From NCBI RefSeq assembly GCF_015602705.1, contig NZ_CP059081.1, forward strand, positions 124,001-188,000: a stretch of DNA of 64,000 nt. Reading direction: 5' to 3'. Shown piece by piece: positions 1 to 8,433 of the stretch (the stretch's first letter is position 1; every line of letters starts with the position of its first letter). Both the position numbers and the translations under genes were made by a program. Under the pieces are notes generated by a model. That model worked only from the letters and a program-made list of their open reading frames with translations, did not search any database and had not been told where the DNA came from. This DNA comes from Acinetobacter lwoffii (GTDB lineage: Bacteria > Pseudomonadota > Gammaproteobacteria > Pseudomonadales > Moraxellaceae).

Positions 1-2547
1 GGTGACCAATGCATTCGGAGTTTTCCTTAAAAAATCTGTGGTAAATAACCTCGATGATTTTTTTTGGTTTACACAGGAGGTTTTCAAATGCTGGGCTTTA
101 GCACGTAATTTTTGCGCGATTTGCAAAGGAATAGTTTCAGGTAACATAAGGTCTTGTTCTTTTTCTACTGCAAGAATGTGATGCAATAATTCAAAAGTCA
201 TCTCTGAGTCATGAGCTCCTAGCATCAGTGAATCAGGCGATTTCTGTTGACCTAGTTGAAATTGATGATCATGTTGCCTGTAACGGTCTTTAGTGAGTTG
301 ATGAAATAAAAACTGTTTGATCGCCCGCTGCTGAACAGGATATTTAATGGCATCATCATGTTTCAGAATGTTAAAATAGGCTTCTTTAGGAAGCGGGCTG
401 TGCATTTGATTCAGCTGGTAGCTAATTGCTAGATGCATTAAATGCAGATAGCTTGAACAGGTCGTGTCAGGGGTTAGGTGCCCGGCAAAATGAGAAAGTG
501 CATACCAGGTTTGCTGAGTATTTCTGTTTCGCAACAATGCATAACGGATACGTAATTGCTCATGTGGGCTATAGTCAGTAAATGCATCTGAAAGTGTTGA
601 GTTTTTTAAAATCAGGTAAAGATGATTAAATGCAGAATGGCGCAGACTATGGTAAGTAAAATTGTGTTCTCCAAAAACTGGCTGGATCAATTGTTTCAAT
701 AGGGAATTCACTTCATTTTCATGAGTTTCTTCTAAGGACTGTTTTAAAAACAGCGGGTGTGCAACTGATTTTCCTTGTTCTTTTAGCAGACGTTTTCTAT
801 TCTGACTGTATGTTTTAAATGCATGTAATTCGTCGGCTTTAAGTAGATGATGCAGGGGAATCTTGCGGTAAGCTGAGTAGCTTTTTTGATTTTTATTGCG
901 ATTGTTGCGAATGGTGAGTATCACAGCATCTTCACTAATAAATAGATCACGTACGAAGATATTCAATGTTTCATTGATCCGTAGTCCGACTCTGAATCCT
1001 AGAATAAAAATCAGTTTAAATATATTTTTATCCTGAATCGAAATATCTTGAGTATTTTCGAGCTGCTCTAGCATGTGGTGAAAAATATGGGGCGAGATCA
1101 ATGCGGTTCTGCAGATTTTTACCTGGATTAAATTATCTAGATCGATAGTGGGTGCGTTAAAGAATAAGGTCTGTTTGTGATGAAACTCCTGTAGACGTTT
1201 TTGTAAAGTCGCTCTAGTTGTTTCTTTCTTTAATAAAAGCATTTCTCCATACAGATCTTCAAAATCAGCATCTGAAAATGATGAAATATCTTTGTCTTGC
1301 GTTGCCTGCAGCCAATGGACTGCAAACTGTGAAAACATGGTCTTCAGAGAACTTTGCTTGAGCGGCTGAAAATCTGCACGTATAAGCTTGCGCTTAAATC
1401 GTTGCTGCTGCTGAATAATATGATTGAGAAGGTCCAGTTGAGGTTCCGTTAATTTTGAGCGTAGAATGCTCCACAGCAGCAAACGTTCCAAGGCTGAAGA
1501 TTGTTCTCTGGCATATAATTCTATGAGTTGATCGCTATAGTTTTTTGCACGAATAGCTTGACGTATTTCTACTAAAATATCGGCAACATCTAATGCAATA
1601 GTGACTTTAGACTGGTCTTGAGGGTTTTCATAAACTTCCTGAATCGTATGGGTAGGCGTGGGTTCAGGCTGAATAAAATAAGCTGCTAATTGTTTTTCGA
1701 GAGGACTGGAACTGTAAATTTCATTTTTTAAGATACAAATGGACATTTGATCCAGTCCACTGTTTTTTAGGAACTGTGTGTAGTAAAAACCATATTTTAA
1801 CAGGTCTTTATAACGTACCTTTTCCTCAGGAAAGCATTCGATGATGCAAGTGTTGATCACTTGTTCTGCGTCATCAATATCTGAAAATAAATCAAATTTT
1901 TGATGTTTTAGTCTGTAGATCCAGCATTTCACAATATCGTTTAACACAAACGTTTTTGTATAGCTCACTGAAAAATTCAGGTTATTTATACGCTGATTAC
2001 CGAAATGCCGGTTCGGGATCTCAAGTGAAACAATATGATTTAGGTTTGAAAAGCTTTGAAATTTCTTTGTTTTTAAAATGATTTTTAAAAACTTTTGTAG
2101 TTCGTTCTCATTATAAATGCCATTAAATAATATTGTGCTGATCAAACAAAAAGCGAGGGATTGAGTTGGACTGAAGTCATTATGTTCTGTCCAGTGAGCA
2201 ATCAAATTTTTGGCAAATTGAGTCACCCTTTTACCATGTTTTAAAGTCTCAATATTTTGTTGGGGTGGGGGGCTTTCATGACGAACAGGTGTTGCAGGAA
2301 TAGGGTAGTTTTGATTTGATAAACGATTAAAACGCTTGATATATTTCGCGAATTCTAAGCGTGCCATTTTATGACTACGAGTATTAGATTTGTACTTTTC
2401 CAAAAGTTGATTATCGACTTGTCTATATACATCGGAATAGTTTTCAGGTGTAAGCTCTAGGCATTTCTCACTAAATAATTTAAGAAGAAATTCCTTATTT
2501 TTTATAAGTTTTTTTTGTCGTTTTAGGGAGTGTGGATGTCTGCTCAT
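1..2547 (-). CDS. Large tyrosine recombinase, third gene of a recombinase trio (3' end outside window)
   Basis: The reading frame starts at ATG 2547 and stays open to base 1, so at least 849 residues are present and the C-terminus is missing. The catalytic signature of a tyrosine recombinase is visible: Arg523 in GFRVGLRINE, His633-x-x-Arg636 in HSLRH, His690 in SHFAGH, and Tyr700 in SSYLHL, ten residues after that His. The roughly 500 residues before the catalytic domain are not recognisable and far exceed a normal integrase arm and core-binding region. A further 150 or more residues follow the catalytic Tyr, which is unusual. The start codon overlaps the stop of the upstream gene (ATGA), so translation is probably coupled. 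Family knowledge: these enzymes cut and rejoin DNA through a 3'-phosphotyrosine. The idea that it works with its two neighbours is inference from the operon. Confidence 0.8.
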   Translation of the reverse strand, partial: MSRHPHSLKRQKKLIKNKEFLLKLFSEKCLELTPENYSDVYRQVDNQLLEKYKSNTRSHKMARLEFAKYIKRFNRLSNQNYPIPATPVRHESPPPQQNIETLKHGKRVTQFAKNLIAHWTEHNDFSPTQSLAFCLISTILFNGIYNENELQKFLKIILKTKKFQSFSNLNHIVSLEIPNRHFGNQRINNLNFSVSYTKTFVLNDIVKCWIYRLKHQKFDLFSDIDDAEQVINTCIIECFPEEKVRYKDLLKYGFYYTQFLKNSGLDQMSICILKNEIYSSSPLEKQLAAYFIQPEPTPTHTIQEVYENPQDQSKVTIALDVADILVEIRQAIRAKNYSDQLIELYAREQSSALERLLLWSILRSKLTEPQLDLLNHIIQQQQRFKRKLIRADFQPLKQSSLKTMFSQFAVHWLQATQDKDISSFSDADFEDLYGEMLLLKKETTRATLQKRLQEFHHKQTLFFNAPTIDLDNLIQVKICRTALISPHIFHHMLEQLENTQDISIQDKNIFKLIFILGFRVGLRINETLNIFVRDLFISEDAVILTIRNNRNKNQKSYSAYRKIPLHHLLKADELHAFKTYSQNRKRLLKEQGKSVAHPLFLKQSLEETHENEVNSLLKQLIQPVFGEHNFTYHSLRHSAFNHLYLILKNSTLSDAFTDYSPHEQLRIRYALLRNRNTQQTWYALSHFAGHLTPDTTCSSYLHLMHLAISYQLNQMHSPLPKEAYFNILKHDDAIKYPVQQRAIKQFLFHQLTKDRYRQHDHQFQLGQQKSPDSLMLGAHDSEMTFELLHHILAVEKEQDLMLPETIPLQIAQKLRAKAQHLKTSCVNQKKSSRLFTTDFLRKTPNALVT

Positions 2548-4724
2548 TTAATCATGATCCCGTTGAATGTCGACATACTTTTAAGCTCTAATATTTCAAT
2601 TAGCTTATCTTGTGCTGTTCTGATTTGATCGTAATCAGTCGCCTGAAAAGCTGAATAGCGGTCAAACAGTCCCTGCATTGCTTCGTCATGACCAAAGATG
2701 CCTTTAACTACATCTTCATTGCAGTCTTGTGCAAAAAAATAACGAGCAAAGTGGCGGGTCCAATTGCGCTGAAGGGCTATTTCTGTACAGTATTTTTGAA
2801 TATCAGAAAGTTCTAAATTTCGGATATATCCTTGTGGATCGTAAAATAATAGAAAGGGGCGTTCACCCTCGAAGACCTCATGGATTGCTTGTACTTGTTC
2901 ATTGGACAGATAGGCTTTTGTGAGGTAGAGAAAGTGTTTTAAATATTTTAGGTAATGCTGTATTTCATCACGAAGATAATCGTTAAACGGTAGATATCGT
3001 CCAATGGTGCCCGAATAACGCTGCTCTTTATCTGCAACAGCCATCAATTGATTGTCGAGGTCAATATAATCTAGATTGGGCGGGAAGGACTCACTTGGTC
3101 GTGCTGACGTTATCAGCATGCAAATATGCCATAGCCAGATTGAATAATATTTTAAAGTCTCAAAAGGATTCGGATGTTCCCTCACTCGTTGGTCAAGCTG
3201 GTGAAAAAATGATTTAACAAATGGTAGATTAGGTGTCTGCTGACTACCAAAAGAATGCGGGTTACTGAATTCTTCAAGATATTCAGTTTCCAGCTGAGGA
3301 ACAGTCAAAGTTAGAATTTGAGTATAAATATTAATAATATCCACGATTTGTGTTGAAGAGTAATGGCATGGAATATAGTGCTGAACACTTTCTCCATTAA
3401 GCAATTTGCTTTCCAGTTCATACTCAAGTTCATTCAATGCAATATCACTGAGTAAGCGCGGAAGATTTTGTGTTGTTAACTGGAAGGTCAGCCCTTTATT
3501 AATTTTTTGTAAATACTCCTGTATCTTGGAATCAATCTCAACACCATCCATTTTTTTCAACTGACTTAGATTTTCCAGATAATATTGAGGCAGAGGAATC
3601 GTAAAAGAATTCACGGTATTCAACCGATGTTTTCTTAAAACAAAATCCTTGAATTTAGAGACTTCAAAGCTTTGCTTAAAGAAACATTTTTGGGGTTGCA
3701 GTGATACTTCTTTGTTTTTTGTACTGACTCGTAAATTTTTTTGAAATACCGGCAGATCTTTATAATGAGTAAGACTGAGGACTGAAAATAAAAGCAGGGT
3801 ATGAATTGGAGAATTTTCTGCCTGTTCTAATAAAATTTGCATAATGTACTGTGCGGTAGGCAAATCGAAGACCCGAGGATTCGGCTTGCTCATTAGCTCA
3901 TTCTTGTTTTGATGCAGAATTTGATTTTTGAGATTATTGATCTGAGCTGTGATAGAACATTGCTCTAGTGAGTTAAATTCAAAATTATGATCTTCAACTT
4001 TTTCTATAGTTTTATCTTCGCGTGGTTGTTTAGCTGTACCTTGTTCAAAATGAGTCTGATACGTTTGTTCATCATCGAGAGATATTCTTGATATCTTTTG
4101 AACATCAGTTTGAGGAGCTTCTTTGGCACCTGAACTGCTTTGGCGATTTCGTTTTAAACGTTCAGACTGAGTAAAGACATATTGATAGATGACACGTAGA
4201 TTTGCCAGCTGGCCAATTTGTTTTTCATCTAAATTTGGTGTGGAGCGGTTAAGTAACTCTCTATTCTCTGTTTCAGCTTTATTTAAAAACTTAAGAAGAT
4301 CCTCCAACTCAATAGGGAGAGGTGGTAATAAGTTATAAAGCCAATGGTATTCCTGTTTTTTGCTGGCTAAACGAAAACGTCTACAGAGGTTAGCTACAGT
4401 GGCTGCATGTTCTTTGCTATCAAGCAATTCAATACATCGAGTATTAAAAATGGCCCATTTCAGGGCATTAGCTTGATATGCTGAAGGCGTATTAATGACT
4501 GCAATAAGATAATGAACGAGAGGATATTCACTGATTGATTGTTCTACAAGTTTTTGATTTATAATATTGTTAAGTTCAATAATTTTAGTAGGTTTAATGA
4601 ACTCATTGAGTTTGATAGAATCCTGATAATTTTCCAGCTTTGCTTCTGCTAGTGTTTGATAGAATTCTCGAAACGGCTCAAGCTTTAATTCTTGAGTATC
4701 TTCTAAGTAACTATATCCGTTCAT
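2544..4724 (-). CDS. Tyrosine recombinase of 726 aa, middle gene of the trio
   Basis: The C-terminal third is a tyrosine recombinase domain: Arg542 in TSARPSE, His658-x-x-Arg661 in RHFAR, His679 in GIFGHDE and nucleophile Tyr690 in FDRYS. The first 500 or so residues have no recognisable domain. They include a charged, Gln-rich region near residues 190-250. The gene begins with ATGA over the stop of the 210-aa gene and ends with ATGA over the start of the third gene, so all three form one translational unit. A pair of very large tyrosine recombinases plus a small partner recalls Tn554-type tnpA-tnpB-tnpC elements and the gamma-mobile-trio (GmtX/Y/Z) elements described in Gammaproteobacteria. 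I cannot verify which family applies without a profile search, so no symbol is given. Confidence 0.8.
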   Translation of the reverse strand: MNGYSYLEDTQELKLEPFREFYQTLAEAKLENYQDSIKLNEFIKPTKIIELNNIINQKLVEQSISEYPLVHYLIAVINTPSAYQANALKWAIFNTRCIELLDSKEHAATVANLCRRFRLASKKQEYHWLYNLLPPLPIELEDLLKFLNKAETENRELLNRSTPNLDEKQIGQLANLRVIYQYVFTQSERLKRNRQSSSGAKEAPQTDVQKISRISLDDEQTYQTHFEQGTAKQPREDKTIEKVEDHNFEFNSLEQCSITAQINNLKNQILHQNKNELMSKPNPRVFDLPTAQYIMQILLEQAENSPIHTLLLFSVLSLTHYKDLPVFQKNLRVSTKNKEVSLQPQKCFFKQSFEVSKFKDFVLRKHRLNTVNSFTIPLPQYYLENLSQLKKMDGVEIDSKIQEYLQKINKGLTFQLTTQNLPRLLSDIALNELEYELESKLLNGESVQHYIPCHYSSTQIVDIINIYTQILTLTVPQLETEYLEEFSNPHSFGSQQTPNLPFVKSFFHQLDQRVREHPNPFETLKYYSIWLWHICMLITSARPSESFPPNLDYIDLDNQLMAVADKEQRYSGTIGRYLPFNDYLRDEIQHYLKYLKHFLYLTKAYLSNEQVQAIHEVFEGERPFLLFYDPQGYIRNLELSDIQKYCTEIALQRNWTRHFARYFFAQDCNEDVVKGIFGHDEAMQGLFDRYSAFQATDYDQIRTAQDKLIEILELKSMSTFNGIMIK

Positions 4725-5353
4725 GATGATATTCCAGCCAGAATTTTTTCTAATGAAAGTGGACCAGCATAATTTGAAATAGGACTTACTGGACTTTTGG
4801 ATTTAGACAGCCCTGATAATTCTCGTAGATGATTGATAGTTAGAACTTCCTGACCGAAAACTTCCTGAAGATGTGCGGCTAAGTATTGTTCATTTAGCCA
4901 ATGTGCGATGATATCTAAGCCATGAATTGAGTGATGTAATCCGGAACATAGTAATGCCTTTACTTCGCTTAAAGCCATGATGGTGAATTCGTAGGAATTA
5001 TTTTTTTCATAAGCTCTAAACGTAAATTCAGTTTTATACTTATTGTAAAAATAAGCATAGATCCAGCTGAAATGACTACTAAAAAAATAGTGATCAGCTT
5101 TGTCTGTTGTCAGAAGAGGAATTTCGATATTCTGTTTAAAAGTTAAATTCAAGTGATAGTTTTGCTGTTTCTCATTAAGCTGAAAAAATAGAGCAATCCA
5201 GATTTGGTAGGCATGCATACATTTTGGATAACACATTAATTGTAAGTTTTTTGAAGATACACGATGACTTTTAATAGCTTTTTTTTTATAGACATATGCT
5301 GATGTCTCCCCATATTTATGCCAAGTGGCTGAAAAATAAGCTATAATATTCAC
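4721..5353 (-). CDS. Unknown 210-aa protein, first gene of the recombinase trio
   Basis: No domain is recognised. The protein is rich in aromatic residues (many Tyr, Phe and His), has no signal peptide or membrane segment, and ends in a Ser/Pro-rich stretch (SGLSKSKSPVSP). The annotated start is GTG at 5353; the first in-frame ATG lies about 40 residues later, and no clear Shine-Dalgarno sequence precedes the GTG, so the start is uncertain. The stop overlaps the start of the 726-aa recombinase (ATGA). Its place at the head of the operon suggests an accessory role in recombination, for example DNA binding or directionality control, but this is inference only. An IS5-family remnant sits about 90 bp upstream and may have replaced the native promoter region. 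Confidence 0.55.
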   Translation of the reverse strand: MNIIAYFSATWHKYGETSAYVYKKKAIKSHRVSSKNLQLMCYPKCMHAYQIWIALFFQLNEKQQNYHLNLTFKQNIEIPLLTTDKADHYFFSSHFSWIYAYFYNKYKTEFTFRAYEKNNSYEFTIMALSEVKALLCSGLHHSIHGLDIIAHWLNEQYLAAHLQEVFGQEVLTINHLRELSGLSKSKSPVSPISNYAGPLSLEKILAGISS

Positions 5354-5415
5354 GTATTTTTTATAGGAGAGTCAAGGGTTGCGCACCCTATATTGTGTTA
5401 TTAAATTGTAAATTT

Positions 5416-5429
5416 CACTATATATAGTG
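5416..5429. repeat. 14-bp perfect palindrome upstream of the recombinase trio
   Basis: CACTATATATAGTG is a perfect palindrome lying 63 bp upstream of the trio start and 16 bp from the IS5 remnant. It could be an operator for the trio operon or part of a recombination site. Only position and symmetry support this. Confidence 0.3.
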
Positions 5430-5445
5430 TTTTTAATCTTTTTAG

Positions 5446-6492
5446 GGCTTTGTTGCACAAACCTATCTGTAAAGGCTTTTTCAGCGATATAATTTTCAAA
5501 TGAAGAAGCCCACACAGAAAATCTACCGCACAACCAATTGGCCCGCATATAACCGAGCACTCATGAGTCGCGGAAATATTGCCATTTGGTTTGATCCTGC
5601 TACGCAATGGTATGCGCCATCAAAAGGCAAACAAGGGCGAAATCAAATCTACTCCGACGCAGCTATCCAATGCTGCTTAATGATTAAATCCTTATTCCGT
5701 CTGTCTTTACGTATGGTTACTGGCTTTGTGCAAAGTCTGATTAAACTTTGCGGATGAGCAGCCCCGAATATCAGTGATATTCTTACACCACGCTTTGTAG
5801 AAGACAAAAGCATATTGATATTGTAATCAGCTACCAAAAAAGTAGCGATGGGCTGCATCTACTCATGGACTCTTCAGGCATGAAGTTGCTAGATGAGGGC
5901 GAATGGAAACGCAAGAAACATGGACCTGAATTTCGTCGCCAATGGCGTAAATTACATATTGGTATAGATGCTAAAACCCTGCAAATACGAGCAGTTTAGC
6001 TTACAACCAATAATGTCAGTGATTCACAGGTGCTTGGTGATTTACTTAATCAGATTCCACAAGATGAGCGGATTGATTCTGTTTATACCGATGGAGCTTA
6101 TGACACCAAGCAATGCCGTCAGGTCATTGCAGATCGGCAAGCGCATGCGGTGATTCCACCTAGAAAAAATGCGAAACCATGGAAAGATACAAAGAGTAGC
6201 TCGCTAGAGCGAAACGAATGACTTCGAACAGTTACACGTTTAGGCAGGACACTATGGAAAAAATGGTCAGGCTATCATCGGCGAAGTTTGGTTGAAACTA
6301 AGATGCACTGCATTAAATTATTAGGAGATAAACTCAGCGCAAGGAGTTTTGATAGCCAAGTGAATGAGATCCATGCACGTGTAGCAGTCCTTAACAGATT
6401 TACGGAATTAGGTCGACCACTTACCCAAGTTACGCCTTAAATTTGACTCAATTAGGGGCGCTTTGCATTTCAAATCTTTGTGCAACAAAGCC
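5446..6492 (+). mobile_element. Degenerate IS5-family (IS903-like group) insertion sequence
   Basis: The element begins GGCTTTGTTGCACAA at 5446 and ends in the inverted sequence TTGTGCAACAAAGCC at 6492, giving 1047 bp with matching termini. The flanks (left TCTTTTTAG, right ACCTTAATA) show no target duplication, so adjacent DNA was lost or rearranged. Its right end abuts a 50-bp piece of an IS1-family right end, suggesting that this copy inserted into, or recombined with, an older IS1 copy. Confidence 0.75.
5500..6440 (+). pseudogene. Broken IS5-family transposase
   Basis: Pieces of one DDE transposase can be followed across several frames: the N-terminal part (NIAIWFDPATQWYAP), the block MDSSGMKLLDEGEWKRKKHG, the block YTDGAYDTKQCRQ and the C-terminal YHRRSLVETKMHCIK. 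They are interrupted by a stop at 5755-5757, a frameshift near 5800, a TAG after RAV near 5997 and a TGA near 6220. It resembles the transposase of the related element at 28.3-29.2 kb. It is certainly non-functional as read. Confidence 0.85.
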
Positions 6493-6542
6493 ACCTTAAT
6501 AACGGATTTGTTTAACGCCAGCATACTTTTTGAAACACCACC
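6493..6542 (+). mobile_element. Remnant right end of an IS1-family element
   Basis: These 50 bp match the last 50 bp of the complete IS1-family copy that ends at 7337, including the terminal inverted repeat (6519-6542, beginning CAGCATACTTTTTGA). The rest of this copy is gone, replaced on its left by the IS5 remnant. Eight bases (CAACTTGG, 6543-6550) separate it from the next, intact IS1 copy. Confidence 0.8.
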
Positions 6543-6550
6543 CAACTTGG

Positions 6551-7337
6551 GGTGGTGTTTCAAAAAGTATGCTGAAAAAAACAATATGGCTTTTGATAAA
6601 ATAGAGGTATGAAAATAACGCTACAAATCAAATGTCCTACCTGTCTAAGTAACAATATAAAGAGAAATGGCATCAAAGTAGATGGGAAACAAAACCATCA
6701 ATGCAAAGATTGCAAACGTCAGTTTATTGGTGCTCATGCATTAAGCTATCAAGGGTGTAACTCAGGTATTACCGGCAAGATATTACATTTAATGATCAGA
6801 GGAAGCGGTGTAAGAGATATTGCTGAAGTCGAGCGTATCAGCATTGGTAAGGTATTACGAACCTTAAGTGAATCGATCTATCAGATTCAGCCTAAACAAA
6901 GCCACTACGAATGTCTTGAAGTCGATGAACTTTGGACTTTTGTAGGGAATAAGAAAAATAAACAATGGCTTATTTATGCCTACCATCGAGAATCTGGAGA
7001 AATTGTTGCTTATGTTTGGGGTAAGCGGGATTTAGCAACGGTTCAACGTCTTAAAGCTAGACTTAAAAAGCTTGGGGTTCAATATGCTCGAATTGCGAGT
7101 GATCATTGGGATAGTTTTATTACAGCATTTCAATGTTGCAAGCAAGTGATCGGTAAGTTTTTTACCGTCGGTATTGAAGGTAACAATTGTAGAATTCGTC
7201 ATCGAATCAGGCGTGGATTTAGGAGAAGTTGCAACTTTTCTAAAAAGCTCGAAAATCATTTTAAAGCCTTTGATTTGACTTTCTTTTACCTTAATAACGG
7301 ATTTGTTTAACGCCAGCATACTTTTTGAGACACCACC
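6551..7337 (+). mobile_element. Complete IS1-family insertion sequence, copy 1
   Basis: The element is 787 bp, bounded by inverted repeats beginning GGTGGTGTTTCAAAAAG (6551) and ending in the complement, with one mismatch (TTTTTGAGACACCACC), at 7337. It contains a single transposase gene. The flanks CAACTTGG and AGCAATTT do not match, so no target duplication remains. A second copy with an identical protein lies in opposite orientation at 32287-33073. Confidence 0.9.
6609..7310 (+). CDS. IS1-family transposase, single-frame InsAB type
   Basis: This 233-aa protein begins with a zinc-finger-like CPTC...CKDC segment (residues 9-34), then a helix-turn-helix region and an IS1-type DDE domain with the motif DELWTFVGNKKNKQWLIYAY near residue 107. 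Classical IS1 uses two frames (insA/insB) with a programmed shift; here both parts are in one continuous frame. The gene fills the element between the terminal repeats and looks intact. Its sequence is identical to the copy at 32314-33015, which indicates recent duplication. Confidence 0.9.
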   Translation: MKITLQIKCPTCLSNNIKRNGIKVDGKQNHQCKDCKRQFIGAHALSYQGCNSGITGKILHLMIRGSGVRDIAEVERISIGKVLRTLSESIYQIQPKQSHYECLEVDELWTFVGNKKNKQWLIYAYHRESGEIVAYVWGKRDLATVQRLKARLKKLGVQYARIASDHWDSFITAFQCCKQVIGKFFTVGIEGNNCRIRHRIRRGFRRSCNFSKKLENHFKAFDLTFFYLNNGFV

Positions 7338-7396
7338 AGCAATTTTAATTAAGAAATGCGAAATAAAGCACGCAATTGTATATGAGCTGTAACATT

Positions 7397-8312
7397 AGAT
7401 CTCTTTCATAAATCAAAAAACGACCTTCTTTTTGGTTAATATTTGCACTCCGGATTTCTTGGCATTCGTGCATAATCTGCGGATGAAATACATCGATTCA
7501 AACAAGCTTTCTGATCCTCAGTTCAAGCGATACACAGGCATCTCATGGTCAACTTTCTATTTGATGGTTGAGCAATTGCAGAAGCATGTCTCTGCCAAAG
7601 GCAGACCGCCCAAGTTAAGCCTGGAGGATCAGGTTCTGCTCTGTCTGAGCTATTGGCGGGAATACCGAACCTTATTTCACGTTGCGACGAGTTACGGGGT
7701 TTCAGAGCCCACAGCCTCAAGAATTGTCCGTCATGTTGAAGACTGCCTGATTCGGTCCAATCTGTTTAATTTACCCAAAGATTTACCCGAGGGCGAAGGC
7801 ATCGACTGGAATGTTGTGATCGTGGATGCCACGGAAATTCCAATCCAAAGACCTAAAAAAACAGAAGAAAAGCTATAGCGGCAAGAAAAAGACCTATACC
7901 TTTAAAGTACAGGCCATGATTCACTACAAAACTCAGCAAATTATGAGTTTATGTACCAGTCGCGGTGCAGTGCATGATTTCGAGTTGTTCAAACGCAATT
8001 TAAACCAGATTCCTTTTGGGGCTTTTATCCTTGCAGATAAAGGCTATCAGGGGATTTATGTGTTGTATCCGAATAGCCTGTTGCCATTAAAAGCCAAAAG
8101 ACACTGTAAATTGGATCCTGAATTGAAAATCTATAATCAAGAAATCAATAAAAGAAGAATCGGAATTGAGCATGTATTTGGCAGCCTGAAAACCTTCAAA
8201 ATTCTTGCTGAGCGTTATCGAAATAGAGGTAAAAGGCTTGGTTTGAGATTCAATTTAATCGCTGGAATCTACAACTTGGAGCTGAGTAAAAAATGATTTA
8301 TGAAAGACATCT
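7397..8312 (+). mobile_element. Complete IS5-family insertion sequence (two-frame type)
   Basis: The element is 916 bp with 19-bp inverted repeats: AGATCTCTTTCATAAATCA at 7397 and, read inward from the right, AGATGTCTTTCATAAATCA ending at 8312. An ATT on both sides (7394-7396 and 8313-8315) is the 3-bp target duplication, so the insertion is intact. It sits about 120 bp upstream of the giant adhesin and in the same orientation, so it may have displaced or supplied promoter elements. Confidence 0.88.
7483..8296 (+). CDS. IS5-family transposase in two overlapping frames
   Basis: Frame 1 (ATG 7483, MKYIDSNKLSDPQ) encodes the N-terminal helix-turn-helix part and the first catalytic Asp (VIVDATEIPIQRP). 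It ends at TAG 7876-7878. Frame 2 (from about 7826 to 8296) continues with KKSYSGKKKTYTFKVQ, LADKGYQG (second Asp) and IGIEHVFGSLK (Glu). The join falls on an A7 run near 7856-7862. The shift needed is +1, or equivalently one A deleted, as transcriptional slippage on the A-run would produce. Family knowledge: several IS5 subgroups make a fused OrfAB by such slippage. It could also be a real one-base insertion. An upstream in-frame TTG at 7432 exists, but the ATG is the more likely start. Confidence 0.75.
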
Positions 8313-8433
8313 ATTAATATTGTATATTAATTAACTAATCTAGGATGGTTTTTTGTCTGCGCTAAATAAATTTGGTCATGTAAAGCATAAATAATTGATA
8401 TGGCTAAACTTTCAAATTGAGGTAAAGTTATAA
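8313..8433 (+). promoter_or_regulatory. Leader of the giant adhesin gene
   Basis: This 121-bp stretch between the IS5 element and the adhesin start is very AT-rich. It ends with a good ribosome binding site (GAGGT) 11 bp before the ATG. I see no convincing -35/-10 pair. Native upstream DNA was separated from the gene by the insertion; only 59 bp (7338-7396) remain between it and the next IS. Confidence 0.4.

Noticed and set aside
5500-6221. Several short plus- and minus-strand frames at 5.4-6.2 kb as genes
   Set aside because: They are fragments or shadows of the decayed IS5-family transposase.
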